Origin: Duganella sacchari | Lineage (GTDB): Bacteria; Pseudomonadota; Gammaproteobacteria; Burkholderiales; Burkholderiaceae_D | Direction: 5' to 3' | Length of the DNA: 64,000 nucleotides | Assembly: GCF_900143065.1 (NCBI RefSeq) | Contig: NZ_FRCX01000009.1 | Span: forward strand, 62,001 to 126,000 | Shown here: positions 17,832-25,612 of the stretch, one piece after another | How positions within the stretch are numbered: the stretch's first letter is position 1 | How the letters are laid out: each line of letters opens with the position of its first letter | Made by a program: the position numbers and the translations under genes | The notes under the pieces: model-generated | What the model saw: the letters and a program-made list of their open reading frames with translations, nothing else | Database searches by the model: none | Told to the model about the DNA's origin: nothing

Positions 17832-18437
17832 TTACTTGCGCTTGCTGTGGACGATGTCCACAAACTTCACCGCCTGCTGCTCCATGTCGATGATGAAGCT
17901 GTCCACCAGCGCGCGGAAGTGGCGGTAAAAGACCAGCGTCGGCATCGCGATCGCCAGGCCAAAGCCGGTGTTATACAAGGCCACCGAAATACCGTGCGCC
18001 AGCGCGGCCGGATTGGAACCCGCTGCATTCTGCGAACCGAAAATCTCGATCATGCCGACCACCGTGCCAAACAGGCCCATCAGCGGCGCCAGCGTGGCGA
18101 TGGTGCCCAGCGTGGTCAGGAAGCGCTCCAGCGTATGCGCCACGCCGCTGCCCGCTTCTTCAATCGACTCTTTCATCACATCGCGCGGCGCATCCACATT
18201 GCGTAGCGCGGCCGACAGCACGATGCCCAGCGGCGAACTCTTTTCCAGCTTGTCGATGATGTCAGGCGTGATGTGGTTGTTGCGGTAGACCTGCACCACT
18301 TCGTCCAGCAGCTTTTTCGGGATGATCTTGCTGCGGCGCAGATACATGAGGCGTTCGACAATCAGGGCCGTTGCGACGATGGAAGCAATCAACAACAGCC
18401 AGATAGGCCAACCTGCAGCTTGGAATATGGCGAGCAA
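17832..18437 (-). CDS. exbB: ExbB/TolQ/MotA-type proton channel protein
   Basis: A 201-residue membrane protein with three helices (about residues 10-33, 105-130 and 150-175). The conserved stretch LAPLMGLFGTVVGMIEIF and the later NTGFGLAIAMP are the ExbB/TolQ channel signatures. It is the first gene of the minus-strand operon exbB-exbD-lpxK-trm112-kdsB, and could energise the BtuB-like receptor encoded elsewhere in the window. A TonB gene is not seen adjacent. Confidence 0.92.
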   Translation of the reverse strand: MLAIFQAAGWPIWLLLIASIVATALIVERLMYLRRSKIIPKKLLDEVVQVYRNNHITPDIIDKLEKSSPLGIVLSAALRNVDAPRDVMKESIEEAGSGVAHTLERFLTTLGTIATLAPLMGLFGTVVGMIEIFGSQNAAGSNPAALAHGISVALYNTGFGLAIAMPTLVFYRHFRALVDSFIIDMEQQAVKFVDIVHSKRK

Positions 18438-18518
18438 AACGAACTCCTAGTGATAAACAACCGAATGGCGCAATGTATCGTGTTGGACGGCCGTCGGCAA
18501 GTGTCTGGTGGAGTTCTC

Positions 18519-18613
18519 AACATTTTCTGTGGACAATAATGTGAGCAAGGCCAGTGCTTTATACCTAAGTCCTTGATCTACAACAGAATACTTTATCAGC
18601 TCAAAATTTGCGC
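18519..18613 (+). repeat. Array repeat unit 1
   Basis: The box is TGTGGACAA at 18528 (one mismatch to the DnaA consensus), then GTGAGCAAGG, TTGATCTAC at +45 and a diverged block at +70. This is the most diverged full copy. Confidence 0.75.
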
Positions 18614-18641
18614 AAGCGCATTTCCCCCATCCCCAGTTATG

Positions 18642-18736
18642 CCCATATTCTGTGGACAACGTTGTTAGCAAGGAACACCGCTTCCGGTAAAGCCGTTGAT
18701 TTATAAGGAGATTTTTTTTCTGCGTAAAAAAAGCGC
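18642..18736 (+). repeat. Array repeat unit 2
   Basis: The box is TGTGGACAA at 18651, then TGTTAGCAAGG, TTGATTTATAAGGA at +45, a run of T, and TGCGTAAAAA at +70. Confidence 0.82.
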
Positions 18737-18792
18737 ACCTGTCGCAGGCCAAAACACCGGGCTTCTGCCACTGGTATGAATGTGGACTTCTA

Positions 18793-18887
18793 CACATTTA
18801 ATGTGGATAAGCGTGTTAGCAAGCGCTTCCACAACATGCAAGCATATTGATTTATAAGGATTTTTTTGCCTTGAGTAAAAATCTGGC
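18793..18887 (+). repeat. Array repeat unit 3
   Basis: The perfect box TGTGGATAA at 18802 is preceded by CACATTTAATGTG, itself a palindrome. TGTTAGCAAG, TTGATTTATAAGGA (+45) and TGAGTAAAAA (+70) follow. Confidence 0.85.
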
Positions 18888-18985
18888 ACCACCGTATTTT
18901 TCGCCCCTTTTGCGTGCAGAACCCCGCTTATCCACCGTCCAGTGCAGGAATGCGACCGATAAGCTCCAGCTATCGCCCACTTCTG

Positions 18986-19080
18986 CACATTTTGTGTGGA
19001 TAAGATTGTTAGCAAGGCGCAAGTTACAAACCCAAGTCATTGATTTGTAATATTTTAATTGCCATGCGTAAAAATAAAGC
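18986..19080 (+). repeat. Array repeat unit 4
   Basis: The perfect box TGTGGATAA at 18995 is followed by TTGTTAGCAAGG, TTGATTTGTAA (+45) and TGCGTAAAAA (+70). The spacers on both sides are the longest of the array. Confidence 0.85.
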
Positions 19081-19180
19081 AGCTGATTTCAGGTCATGCG
19101 TCCGGTGGAAAAATGTCACTGGATCAGCCGGCCCGGATATTCACCACCCAGGGCGACAAACAGCCCAGCGCAGAGTTTTG

Positions 19181-19275
19181 CACAAATTCTGTGGATAAAA
19201 GTGTGTGAAACAATGCCCCACCCGACTTAAGTCATTGATTTGTCACAATATACTTTCTCTGCGTAAATTTTAGGC
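19181..19275 (+). repeat. Array repeat unit 5
   Basis: The perfect box TGTGGATAA at 19190 is followed by a diverged middle, AAGTCATTGATTTGT around +45 and TGCGTAAATT at +70. Confidence 0.83.
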
Positions 19276-19323
19276 ATGGCGAAAATACCAATAAGAAAAC
19301 AGCTATCGCTCACCAAAGTTCCA

Positions 19324-19418
19324 CACATCTTTTGTGGATAACTTTGTGCGTAACCGGAGCTGGTGCGGGCAAAGTGCTTGATCCATAAGGACTTTTCGTC
19401 TTTGCACGCAAATACAGC
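19324..19418 (+). repeat. Array repeat unit 6
   Basis: The perfect box TGTGGATAA at 19333 is followed by CTTTGTGCGTAA, TTGATCCATAAGGA (+45) and TGCACGCAAA (+70). Confidence 0.82.
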
Positions 19419-19452
19419 AGAAATGTTTACCTTTTAAAATCATAGATTTACC

Positions 19453-19458
19453 TATAAT
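19453..19458 (+). promoter_or_regulatory. Candidate -10 box for xseA
   Basis: A TATAAT hexamer in an AT-rich stretch lies about 80 bases before the xseA ATG; the -35 match is poor. If used, the last repeat box (19509) lies in the xseA leader. Confidence 0.45.
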
Positions 19459-19501
19459 ACTTACCGCTTTAGCTGCTCTGTTACCGCTGTGTGACCAAAC
19501 G

Positions 19502-19517
19502 CACATAGTGTGGATAG
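19502..19517 (+). repeat. Array repeat unit 7, partial
   Basis: Only the left part remains: CACATAG then TGTGGATAG (one mismatch) at 19509, about 20 bases before the xseA start codon. The rest of the unit is replaced by coding sequence. Confidence 0.6.
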
Positions 19518-19535
19518 TTTCCATTTTTGAAATCT

Positions 19536-20894
19536 ATGAACTTCGACGACCCTCACGACACCGCTCCCGCCGCCGCCCCGGTGATTACCGTCAGCGCCCT
19601 CAATCAGGCGGTCGCGCGGCTGCTGGAGCGCACCTTCCCCTTGCAGTGGATATCTGGCGAGGTGTCCAACTTCACGCGGGCGGCATCCGGCCACTGGTAC
19701 TTCACGCTCAAGGACGACGGCGCCCAGGTGCGCGCCGTGATGTTCCGCGGCCGTGCGCAGTACGCAGGCTTCGTGCCACGCGAGGGCGACAAGGTCGAGG
19801 TGCGCGCGCTGGTCACGCTGTATGGCGCACGCGGCGACTACCAGATCAATGTGGAAGCGATCCGCCGCGCCGGCGTAGGCTCGCTGTTTGAAGCCTTCCA
19901 GCGGCTCAAGGAAAAGCTGGACGCGGCAGGCCTGTTCCATCCGGACCGCAAGCGCGCCCTGCCGATGTTTGCGCGCACCGTGGGCATCGTCACCAGTCCG
20001 CAAGCCGCCGCACTGCGCGACGTGCTGACCGCCTTGCAGCGCCGCGCGCCGCACGTGCAGGTGATCCTCTACCCGACGCCGGTCCAGGGCCAGCTGGCGG
20101 CGCAGAAAATTGCGGCGGCCATCGACACGGCATCGCTGCGCGGCGAGTGCGATGTGCTGATCGTTTGCCGTGGCGGCGGCAGCATCGAGGACCTGTGGTC
20201 GTTCAATGACGAGGAAGTCGCGTATGCCGTAGCCAACTGCCGCATGCCGGTGATTTCAGGCGTCGGCCACGAGACCGACTTCACGATCTGCGATTTTGCG
20301 TCCGACCTGCGCGCGGCCACACCAACGGCGGCGGCCGAACTGGCCGTCACGCCACGCGCCGACTGGATGGCATCGCTGCGCGCCGACGTCATCGACCTGC
20401 GCCGCGCCATGCGCCGCGCACTCAACGATGCCGAGCAAACGCTGGACATGCATACGCGCCGCCTGCTGAATCCCTCGGCGCAAATCGGGCAGCAGCGGCA
20501 CAAGCTGCGCGCCTTCGCCACCACCATGACGCACGCCAACCGCGCGCCATTGGCGCAAGCGCGCCATCAGCTGGACCGTTTGAGCGGCCGCCTGAGCGCA
20601 CGCAAGCCGGACGTCAGCGCGGCGCGCTCGGTGCTGGCCAGCTTGCAGCACCGCGCCACCACTAGCATGGCACGCCAGCTGCATCAGAAACGCGACGCCC
20701 TGGCCGCACTGTCTTCGCAGCTGGAACTGCTCAATCCCCAGCGCACGCTGGAGCGCGGCTACGCCATCGTCACCGACAGCAAGGGCGCGATTTTGCGCAC
20801 GCCAGCCCAGCTGCAACCACGCAGCAGCATCCACGTGCGCCTGGCCGAAGGCAGCGCCGAAGTGGGCATCGACAGCGTACAACCGACGTTATAA
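19536..20894 (+). CDS. xseA: Exodeoxyribonuclease VII large subunit
   Basis: A 452-residue cytosolic nuclease subunit that degrades single-stranded DNA to short oligonucleotides with XseB. An N-terminal OB fold (about residues 15-110, WISGEVSNF) is followed by the catalytic domain with GGGSIEDLWSFND and GVGHETDFTICDF, then a coiled-coil region. I chose the ATG giving MNFDDPHD; a TTG three codons earlier is possible. The ribosome-binding site is weak. The xseB gene is not adjacent. Confidence 0.95.
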   Translation: MNFDDPHDTAPAAAPVITVSALNQAVARLLERTFPLQWISGEVSNFTRAASGHWYFTLKDDGAQVRAVMFRGRAQYAGFVPREGDKVEVRALVTLYGARGDYQINVEAIRRAGVGSLFEAFQRLKEKLDAAGLFHPDRKRALPMFARTVGIVTSPQAAALRDVLTALQRRAPHVQVILYPTPVQGQLAAQKIAAAIDTASLRGECDVLIVCRGGGSIEDLWSFNDEEVAYAVANCRMPVISGVGHETDFTICDFASDLRAATPTAAAELAVTPRADWMASLRADVIDLRRAMRRALNDAEQTLDMHTRRLLNPSAQIGQQRHKLRAFATTMTHANRAPLAQARHQLDRLSGRLSARKPDVSAARSVLASLQHRATTSMARQLHQKRDALAALSSQLELLNPQRTLERGYAIVTDSKGAILRTPAQLQPRSSIHVRLAEGSAEVGIDSVQPTL

Positions 20895-20898
20895 GAAA

Positions 20899-21798
20899 AT
20901 GATGAAAGCCTTGGTACTGACACTGACACTTGCTCTTGCTGCGGCCAATGCTGCGGCGTACAGCATGCCGGACGAGCAGGTCAAAACGCCCTACGGCGTG
21001 CTGACAGCCTCGCCATCGCAAGGCGCGTCGCTGGATGCCTACACGCTGACATTGGGCGGCAAAACGCTGGGCAAGGTCGAAGCCGATGCCGTCAACCTGT
21101 ACCGCGTCGCCTCGTCTGATAGCGGCCCCGCTTATGTCATCGTCGACAAGAATGTGCCGGGCCTGCACTGCCGCCATGAATTTGCTCTAGTCCAGATCAG
21201 CTCCGAGACCAACGCCAGCTTGTCCGAGGGCTTCGGCGAGTGCATGGACTTCCTGGATGCGAAGCTCACCCAGGACGGCGTCTCGATCATGCTGGAGAGC
21301 CCTGCTATCGAGGGCCAGAAATCGCACACCGAAGAGTGGCAGTGGAAGCATGGCGTCATGAGCAAGGCGCAGGCTGCGGCGCCATCCGGCCTGCTCCGCT
21401 ACGACAACAGCAAATACGGCTACGCGGTCAGCTATCCAGCGTCCTTTGTGGGACAAGGCGTCTCCGATGCGGGCGATGGCCAGATCTTCACCGCGCCCGG
21501 AAACGACGCCAGCTTCACTGCATCCGGCAGCTATTGCGAAGATGGCGCCCGTGCGCTCGCCAGCTTTGTTGACGGCTATAAGCAGAATGAGAAAAAAGGC
21601 AGCCTGACCATCACCTACAGCCGGATGACCAAATCGTTCGCGGTGGTATCCGGCATCAGGGGCAGCCGGATTTTCTATGCCAAACAGACGTTCAACAACA
21701 CCAGCTGCGCCAAATTCAGCCTGGAATATGAACCGGCAGCGAAGAGCGTGTACGCCCCGCTGATCGGCCGTATCGCCAACTCCTTGAAGCTGAACTAA
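20899..21798 (+). CDS. Secreted protein of unknown function
   Basis: I do not recognise this 299-residue protein. A clear signal peptide (LALAAANAAAYS) points to the periplasm. Cysteines occur in GLHCRHEF, FGECMDF, GSYCEDG and TSCAKF. The second half, from LLRYDNSKYGYAVSYPASF, resembles the compact domains of small secreted Burkholderiales proteins, but I cannot name a family. It starts 4 bases after xseA and converges on glk with a 4-base overlap. Confidence 0.75.
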   Translation: MMKALVLTLTLALAAANAAAYSMPDEQVKTPYGVLTASPSQGASLDAYTLTLGGKTLGKVEADAVNLYRVASSDSGPAYVIVDKNVPGLHCRHEFALVQISSETNASLSEGFGECMDFLDAKLTQDGVSIMLESPAIEGQKSHTEEWQWKHGVMSKAQAAAPSGLLRYDNSKYGYAVSYPASFVGQGVSDAGDGQIFTAPGNDASFTASGSYCEDGARALASFVDGYKQNEKKGSLTITYSRMTKSFAVVSGIRGSRIFYAKQTFNNTSCAKFSLEYEPAAKSVYAPLIGRIANSLKLN

Positions 21799-22787
21799 GC
21801 GGCAGCAAGCATGGCGGACATACCGCTCAGGACCAGATTTTTTTCAGTGATGACGTAAGTCGGAATGTGGGCCAGGTAGTCGGAGAAGCGGCCCTTCTGT
21901 TCAAAGCGCGCGCGGAAGCCGGAGCGTTCGAAAAAGTCGCTCATCTTCAGCACGATGCGGCCGCCGATGTAGATGCCGCCTTTGGCGCCCAGCGTCAGCG
22001 CCACATTGCCGGCCACGGTGCCCAGCATTTCGCAGAAAGCCAGCAGCGTCTCTTCGCACACGGGATCGAGACGGTGCAGGCCACGGTCCATGATGTCGCC
22101 GGTACTCAGATTTTGCGGCTCGACGCGCGCGCGTTCGCACAGCGCCCGGTACACCAGCGACAAGCCGATGCCCGACACCAGCCGCTCGCTCGACACATGC
22201 TCGTGGTAGCGGCGCGCATAGCGCAGGATGTCGATTTCGCGCTCGTTCATCGGCGCGAACGTGGCGTGACCGCCTTCGCTGTCAATGGCGATCCAGCGGT
22301 CGCCGGCCGGCACCAGGCCGGATACGCCCAGCCCGGCATCCGCGCCCACCAGGCCAATGGTCGCGCCAGCGCGCGCCACACCTGCGCCGATCTGGTGTTT
22401 TTGTTCGGGCGCCAGATACGGCAAGGCGCTCGCCAGCGCGGTGAAGTCGTTCACCACCACCAGCGATTTGAGACTGAACTGCGAGCACACGGCTTCAATC
22501 GAAAACGACCAGTGATGGTTGGTCATGGTCACCCAGTCGCCATCAATCGGGTTGGCGATGGCAATGCCGGCAAAGCGTGCCTGGTAGCCGCCCGCCGCCA
22601 CCGTCTCCGCCTGCGACAAATAGGCCACCATGGCCGCACCCAGCGTGGGATAGGCAGCGCACTCGGTCAGCCAGATGGCTTCGATTTGATTGGGCGCGGT
22701 CTCCAGGCCAAAACTGGCACTGCTGCCGCCGATGTCAGCCAGGATGCGCGGGCCGTTGGCGAGGTGCGAAAAAGAATCGCGTTTCAT
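21795..22787 (-). CDS. glk: Glucokinase
   Basis: A 330-residue bacterial glucokinase (ROK-unrelated Glk family) that phosphorylates glucose with ATP. Seen motifs are ILADIGGSSASFGLE near the N-terminus, VVNDFTALA, DSEGGHATFAP and SGIGLSLVYRAL. The phosphate-loop reads DIGGSSASFG where most family members have DIGGTNARFAL, an unusual substitution. The ATG giving MKRDSFSH is preceded by GGAAAGAGA and is preferred over an in-frame upstream start. A LacI-type operator lies between it and the divergent regulator. Confidence 0.9.
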   Translation of the reverse strand: MKRDSFSHLANGPRILADIGGSSASFGLETAPNQIEAIWLTECAAYPTLGAAMVAYLSQAETVAAGGYQARFAGIAIANPIDGDWVTMTNHHWSFSIEAVCSQFSLKSLVVVNDFTALASALPYLAPEQKHQIGAGVARAGATIGLVGADAGLGVSGLVPAGDRWIAIDSEGGHATFAPMNEREIDILRYARRYHEHVSSERLVSGIGLSLVYRALCERARVEPQNLSTGDIMDRGLHRLDPVCEETLLAFCEMLGTVAGNVALTLGAKGGIYIGGRIVLKMSDFFERSGFRARFEQKGRFSDYLAHIPTYVITEKNLVLSGMSAMLAAA

Positions 22788-22858
22788 GTCTCTTTCCGTT
22801 CTGTCTCTTGTGTTTGGACGTTCTGATTTGGCGTCTTGATTATATGTCACAGCATTTC

Positions 22859-22874
22859 TTGAAAACGTTTTCAA
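22859..22874. promoter_or_regulatory. LacI-family operator between glk and its regulator
   Basis: The perfect 16-bp palindrome TTGAAAACGTTTTCAA has the central CG typical of LacI/GalR operators. It lies in the divergent region and can control glk, the regulator gene, or both. Confidence 0.8.
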
Positions 22875-22971
22875 ATGCCTTTTTCATTAAATACTGCCGC
22901 CCGCAGAAAGTCAATCTGCTGTCACTCTCCAAATTGGCGGAGAGGGACAAAAAATATGGTAACCTTCCGGC

Positions 22972-22983
22972 GAAAAGGTTTTC
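22972..22983. promoter_or_regulatory. Second, weaker operator half-match
   Basis: GAAAAGGTTTTC repeats the arms of the main palindrome with a GG centre. It lies just before the regulator's ribosome-binding site and would suit autoregulation. Confidence 0.4.
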
Positions 22984-23008
22984 ATAACTACACCGATAAG
23001 GAAATACG

Positions 23009-24028
23009 TTGGCAGACACTCCCCACTCCTCCGGCCCATCGACGCTGATGGATGTTGCACGCCAGGCGGGAGTGTCCCCGAGTACGGTATCGCGTATCCT
23101 GAACGGCACAGCCAAGGTGTCGGACGACAAGCGCCAAGCGGTGCTGGCGGCCATCGAAAAAATGAATTTCGCGCCCAACCAGATGGCGCAGGGCCTGAAA
23201 AAAGGCCGCTCCATGACCATCGGCATCGTGGTGCAGGATATCTCTTCCCCTTTCTTTGACGAAACGCTGCGCGGCGTGGACGATGGCCTCAAAGGCACGG
23301 GCTATGCGTCGGTCATCGTCAGCGGCCACTGGAACGCGGAAGAGGAAGCCGACCGTATCCGCCTGCTGCTGGCGCGCAAGGTCGATGGCATCATCCTGCT
23401 GTCGGGCCGCATGTCGGATGAGACGGTGCTGAGTTTTTCCGGCCAGCGTCCCATCGTGTCCACCGGCCGCGCGCTGCAAACCCGCAGCGCGCTGGGCTTC
23501 AAGATGGACAATGAACATGGCGCCTATCTGGCCGTGCACCACCTGATTGAGCTGGGCCACAAGCAGATCGCCTTTATCTCCGGCCCCGCCAACAACAGCG
23601 ATGCGGCCGAACGCCTGGCCGGCTACCAGCGCGCCTTGCAGGAAGCAGGCATCCCAATTGACGATCACCTGATCGTTGAGGGTAACTATCACGAGTCGAG
23701 CGGCATGCTGGCCATGAACCGCTTGTTCGATACGCACCAGCAGTTCACGGCGGTGTTTGCGGCCAATGACCTCAGTGCGTATGGCGCGCGGCTGGCCTTG
23801 TACCGCAAGGGCATCCGTGTGCCGGATGATATTTCGCTGGTCGGTTTCGACGATCTGCCGGGCTCCTCGTACACAACGCCGCCGCTGACCACGATACGCC
23901 AGCCGCTGTACGACATCGGCCGCATCGCCACCCAGGCCTTGCTGCGCATCATCAACGGTGAGGAAGCGCGCGGCGCCGTACCGCCGCTGGAACTCATCGT
24001 CCGCGAAACCACGCGCAGGGTGCGCTAA
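23009..24028 (+). CDS. LacI-family transcriptional regulator
   Basis: A 339-residue repressor-type protein. The HTH is TLMDVARQAGVSPSTVSRIL (about residues 12-31), the hinge reads NQMAQGLKKGRS, and a periplasmic-binding-like effector domain follows (IGIVVQDISSPFF onward, C-terminal GFDDLPGSSYTTPPLTTIRQP). A TTG start is chosen because AAGGAA lies 6 bases upstream; the first ATG would cut into the HTH. It is divergent from glk and probably responds to a sugar or sugar phosphate. Confidence 0.92.
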   Translation: MADTPHSSGPSTLMDVARQAGVSPSTVSRILNGTAKVSDDKRQAVLAAIEKMNFAPNQMAQGLKKGRSMTIGIVVQDISSPFFDETLRGVDDGLKGTGYASVIVSGHWNAEEEADRIRLLLARKVDGIILLSGRMSDETVLSFSGQRPIVSTGRALQTRSALGFKMDNEHGAYLAVHHLIELGHKQIAFISGPANNSDAAERLAGYQRALQEAGIPIDDHLIVEGNYHESSGMLAMNRLFDTHQQFTAVFAANDLSAYGARLALYRKGIRVPDDISLVGFDDLPGSSYTTPPLTTIRQPLYDIGRIATQALLRIINGEEARGAVPPLELIVRETTRRVR

Positions 24029-24138
24029 TCCACACGAAACCCGGGTGTTTTCTGCGAGGACGGCCTAACCGCTTTACAATGGTGGTCGTTTCGATAAAAT
24101 CACCCGGTTGAAACAACCACTAAACCTAAGGAAGAACA

Positions 24139-24717
24139 ATGGAACATACTCTGCCACCTCTGCCATATGCAATCGACGCCCTGGCGCCGGCCATCTCGCA
24201 AGAAACGCTGGAATACCACTACGGTAAGCACCACCAAACGTATGTCACCAACCTGAACAACCTGATCAAAGGTACCGAGTTCGAAAACCTGTCGCTGGAA
24301 GAAATCATCAAGAAATCGTCGGGCGGCATCTTCAACAACTCGGCACAAATCTGGAACCACACCTTCTTCTGGAACAGCCTGACCCCGAACGGCAAAGGCG
24401 CACCAGACGGCGCACTGGCTGATGCCATCAACGCCAAGTGGGGTTCGTTCGACAAGTTCAAAGAAGAATTCACCAAATCGGCCGTCGGCAACTTCGGTTC
24501 GAGCTGGACCTGGCTGGTGAAAAAGGCTGACGGTTCGCTGGACATCGTCAACACCTCCAACGCCGCCACCCCGCTGACCACCGACGCCAAAGCGCTGATC
24601 ACCATCGACCTGTGGGAACACGCTTACTACATCGACTACCGCAACGCGCGTCCTAAGTTCGTCGAGACTTTCTTCAAGCTCGCCAACTGGGACTTCGCTG
24701 CTGCCAACTTCGCCTGA
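24139..24717 (+). CDS. sodB: Superoxide dismutase [Fe]
   Basis: A 192-residue cytosolic iron superoxide dismutase. The four metal ligands are visible as His27, His74 (IWNHTFFW), Asp157 and His161 (DLWEHAYY). The active-site Gln70 lies in the N-terminal half, which marks the iron type. An AAGGAA ribosome-binding site precedes the ATG and a strong terminator follows, so it is monocistronic. Confidence 0.97.
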   Translation: MEHTLPPLPYAIDALAPAISQETLEYHYGKHHQTYVTNLNNLIKGTEFENLSLEEIIKKSSGGIFNNSAQIWNHTFFWNSLTPNGKGAPDGALADAINAKWGSFDKFKEEFTKSAVGNFGSSWTWLVKKADGSLDIVNTSNAATPLTTDAKALITIDLWEHAYYIDYRNARPKFVETFFKLANWDFAAANFA

Positions 24718-24741
24718 GCGATCCCGGCAGCCTAAGTCAAA

Positions 24742-24765
24742 AGCCCGCTTCGGCGGGTTTTTTTT
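24742..24765 (+). terminator. Rho-independent terminator after sodB
   Basis: Stem CCCGC/GCGGG with a UUCG-type tetraloop is followed by eight T. An A-run before it may let it work weakly in the other direction for the converging gene. Confidence 0.93.
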
Positions 24766-24791
24766 CGCCATCGTAGACTGGTGGGCCGACC

Positions 24792-25541
24792 TCAAGGCAT
24801 CAGCTGTAGCGTTTTGGTGGTTTTGAACTCCCCTTTCTCGCCAGCGCCAGTGCTGCTGCCACGGCTTTCGAAGCGGCTGGTAACCAGACGTTTTCCGGCA
24901 ACCGTGTAGCTACTGTTTTCTTCGTTTTTGCCGTTGAAGCTGACCACCAGAAAGGCGCGTCCAGAGTAGCTCTGTACGATGCGGCTGCCCAGCGGCGTAC
25001 CGTCCGGGCCGATCCAGACGTAGATATTGCCCTCAAAATCCTTGACGTATTTACGCTGACGGTCACTGATGACGTCCATACCCTGCGCATAGGTCAGCAT
25101 GCGCGCGGCCTTGCCCTGGTAGCTGTCCTGCTTCTCCGATTTGAACGCCGCCTTTTCCAGACGCTGCGCCAGCATTGCCGCCGCTGAGATCATCGGCCGC
25201 AGCTCGGTCGGCGCAAAGTCTTTGGCCGCGCTCATGGTGGGTGTTTTGGCATTTGGATTGCGCGCTTGCGCGACGGCTTCCGCATCCAGCCTGGCCAGCA
25301 TCTCGCGGCTGTAGGTCAGCTGCATGCCACGTGCGCTATCGTCGATGCTGACGCTGGCCTGGCCGTTGATTTCTTCCACATCCTTGCCCTCGCCTTCGCG
25401 CCGCCATACACTCGCCTCCAGCGTGGCCTTCAATGGCCCTGGCTCCTGCAAACGTTCAAGCGCCGCCTTCAGATCGGCCGCGCCATCCGCGCGGGCTGCA
25501 GCACTGATGGCGATCGCCACCAACAGCAATACCAAACGCAT
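24792..25541 (-). CDS. Secreted protein of unknown function
   Basis: I do not recognise this 249-residue protein. It has a signal peptide (LLLVAIAISAAARA) and no lipobox. The body is mainly soluble, with a predicted sheet-rich C-terminal half (IYVWIGPDGTPLGSRIVQSY). The fold could resemble LolA-like outer-membrane lipoprotein chaperones, but that is a guess. It is alone between the sodB terminator and a divergent aldo-keto reductase gene. Confidence 0.72.
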   Translation of the reverse strand: MRLVLLLVAIAISAAARADGAADLKAALERLQEPGPLKATLEASVWRREGEGKDVEEINGQASVSIDDSARGMQLTYSREMLARLDAEAVAQARNPNAKTPTMSAAKDFAPTELRPMISAAAMLAQRLEKAAFKSEKQDSYQGKAARMLTYAQGMDVISDRQRKYVKDFEGNIYVWIGPDGTPLGSRIVQSYSGRAFLVVSFNGKNEENSSYTVAGKRLVTSRFESRGSSTGAGEKGEFKTTKTLQLMP

Positions 25542-25612
25542 ACCGTCTCCTGTGGATTTATGATTGGACGATTATAATGAGCCGGCCCGATTCCACCATG
25601 GAGACTTTTACA

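Larger units (their letters stand above)
18438..19535. other. 1.1 kb non-coding region with a DnaA-box repeat array
   Basis: This divergent intergenic region between exbB and xseA has no convincing gene and is much richer in A and T than its neighbours. It holds six complete and one partial copy of a ~95-base repeat, all in the same orientation. Each copy has a box TGTGGAYAA (reverse complement TTRTCCACA); four boxes (18802, 18995, 19190, 19333) are perfect TGTGGATAA. Relative to the first T of the box, a conserved TTGAT lies at +45 and a TGCGTAAA-like block at +70 in every full copy. Spacers between copies vary. An oriC-like or DnaA-titrating function is inferred, not shown. Confidence 0.85.

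Noticed and set aside
18447..19040. Minus-strand frames of 116, 104 and 62 codons in the repeat region
   Set aside because: They repeat a peptide like LLTxLST because they cross copies of the DNA repeat, and they have no convincing ribosome-binding sites. I see them as by-products of the repeats.
18519..19517. CRISPR array
   Set aside because: The copies are too long and too diverged, spacers differ greatly in length, and no cas genes are present.
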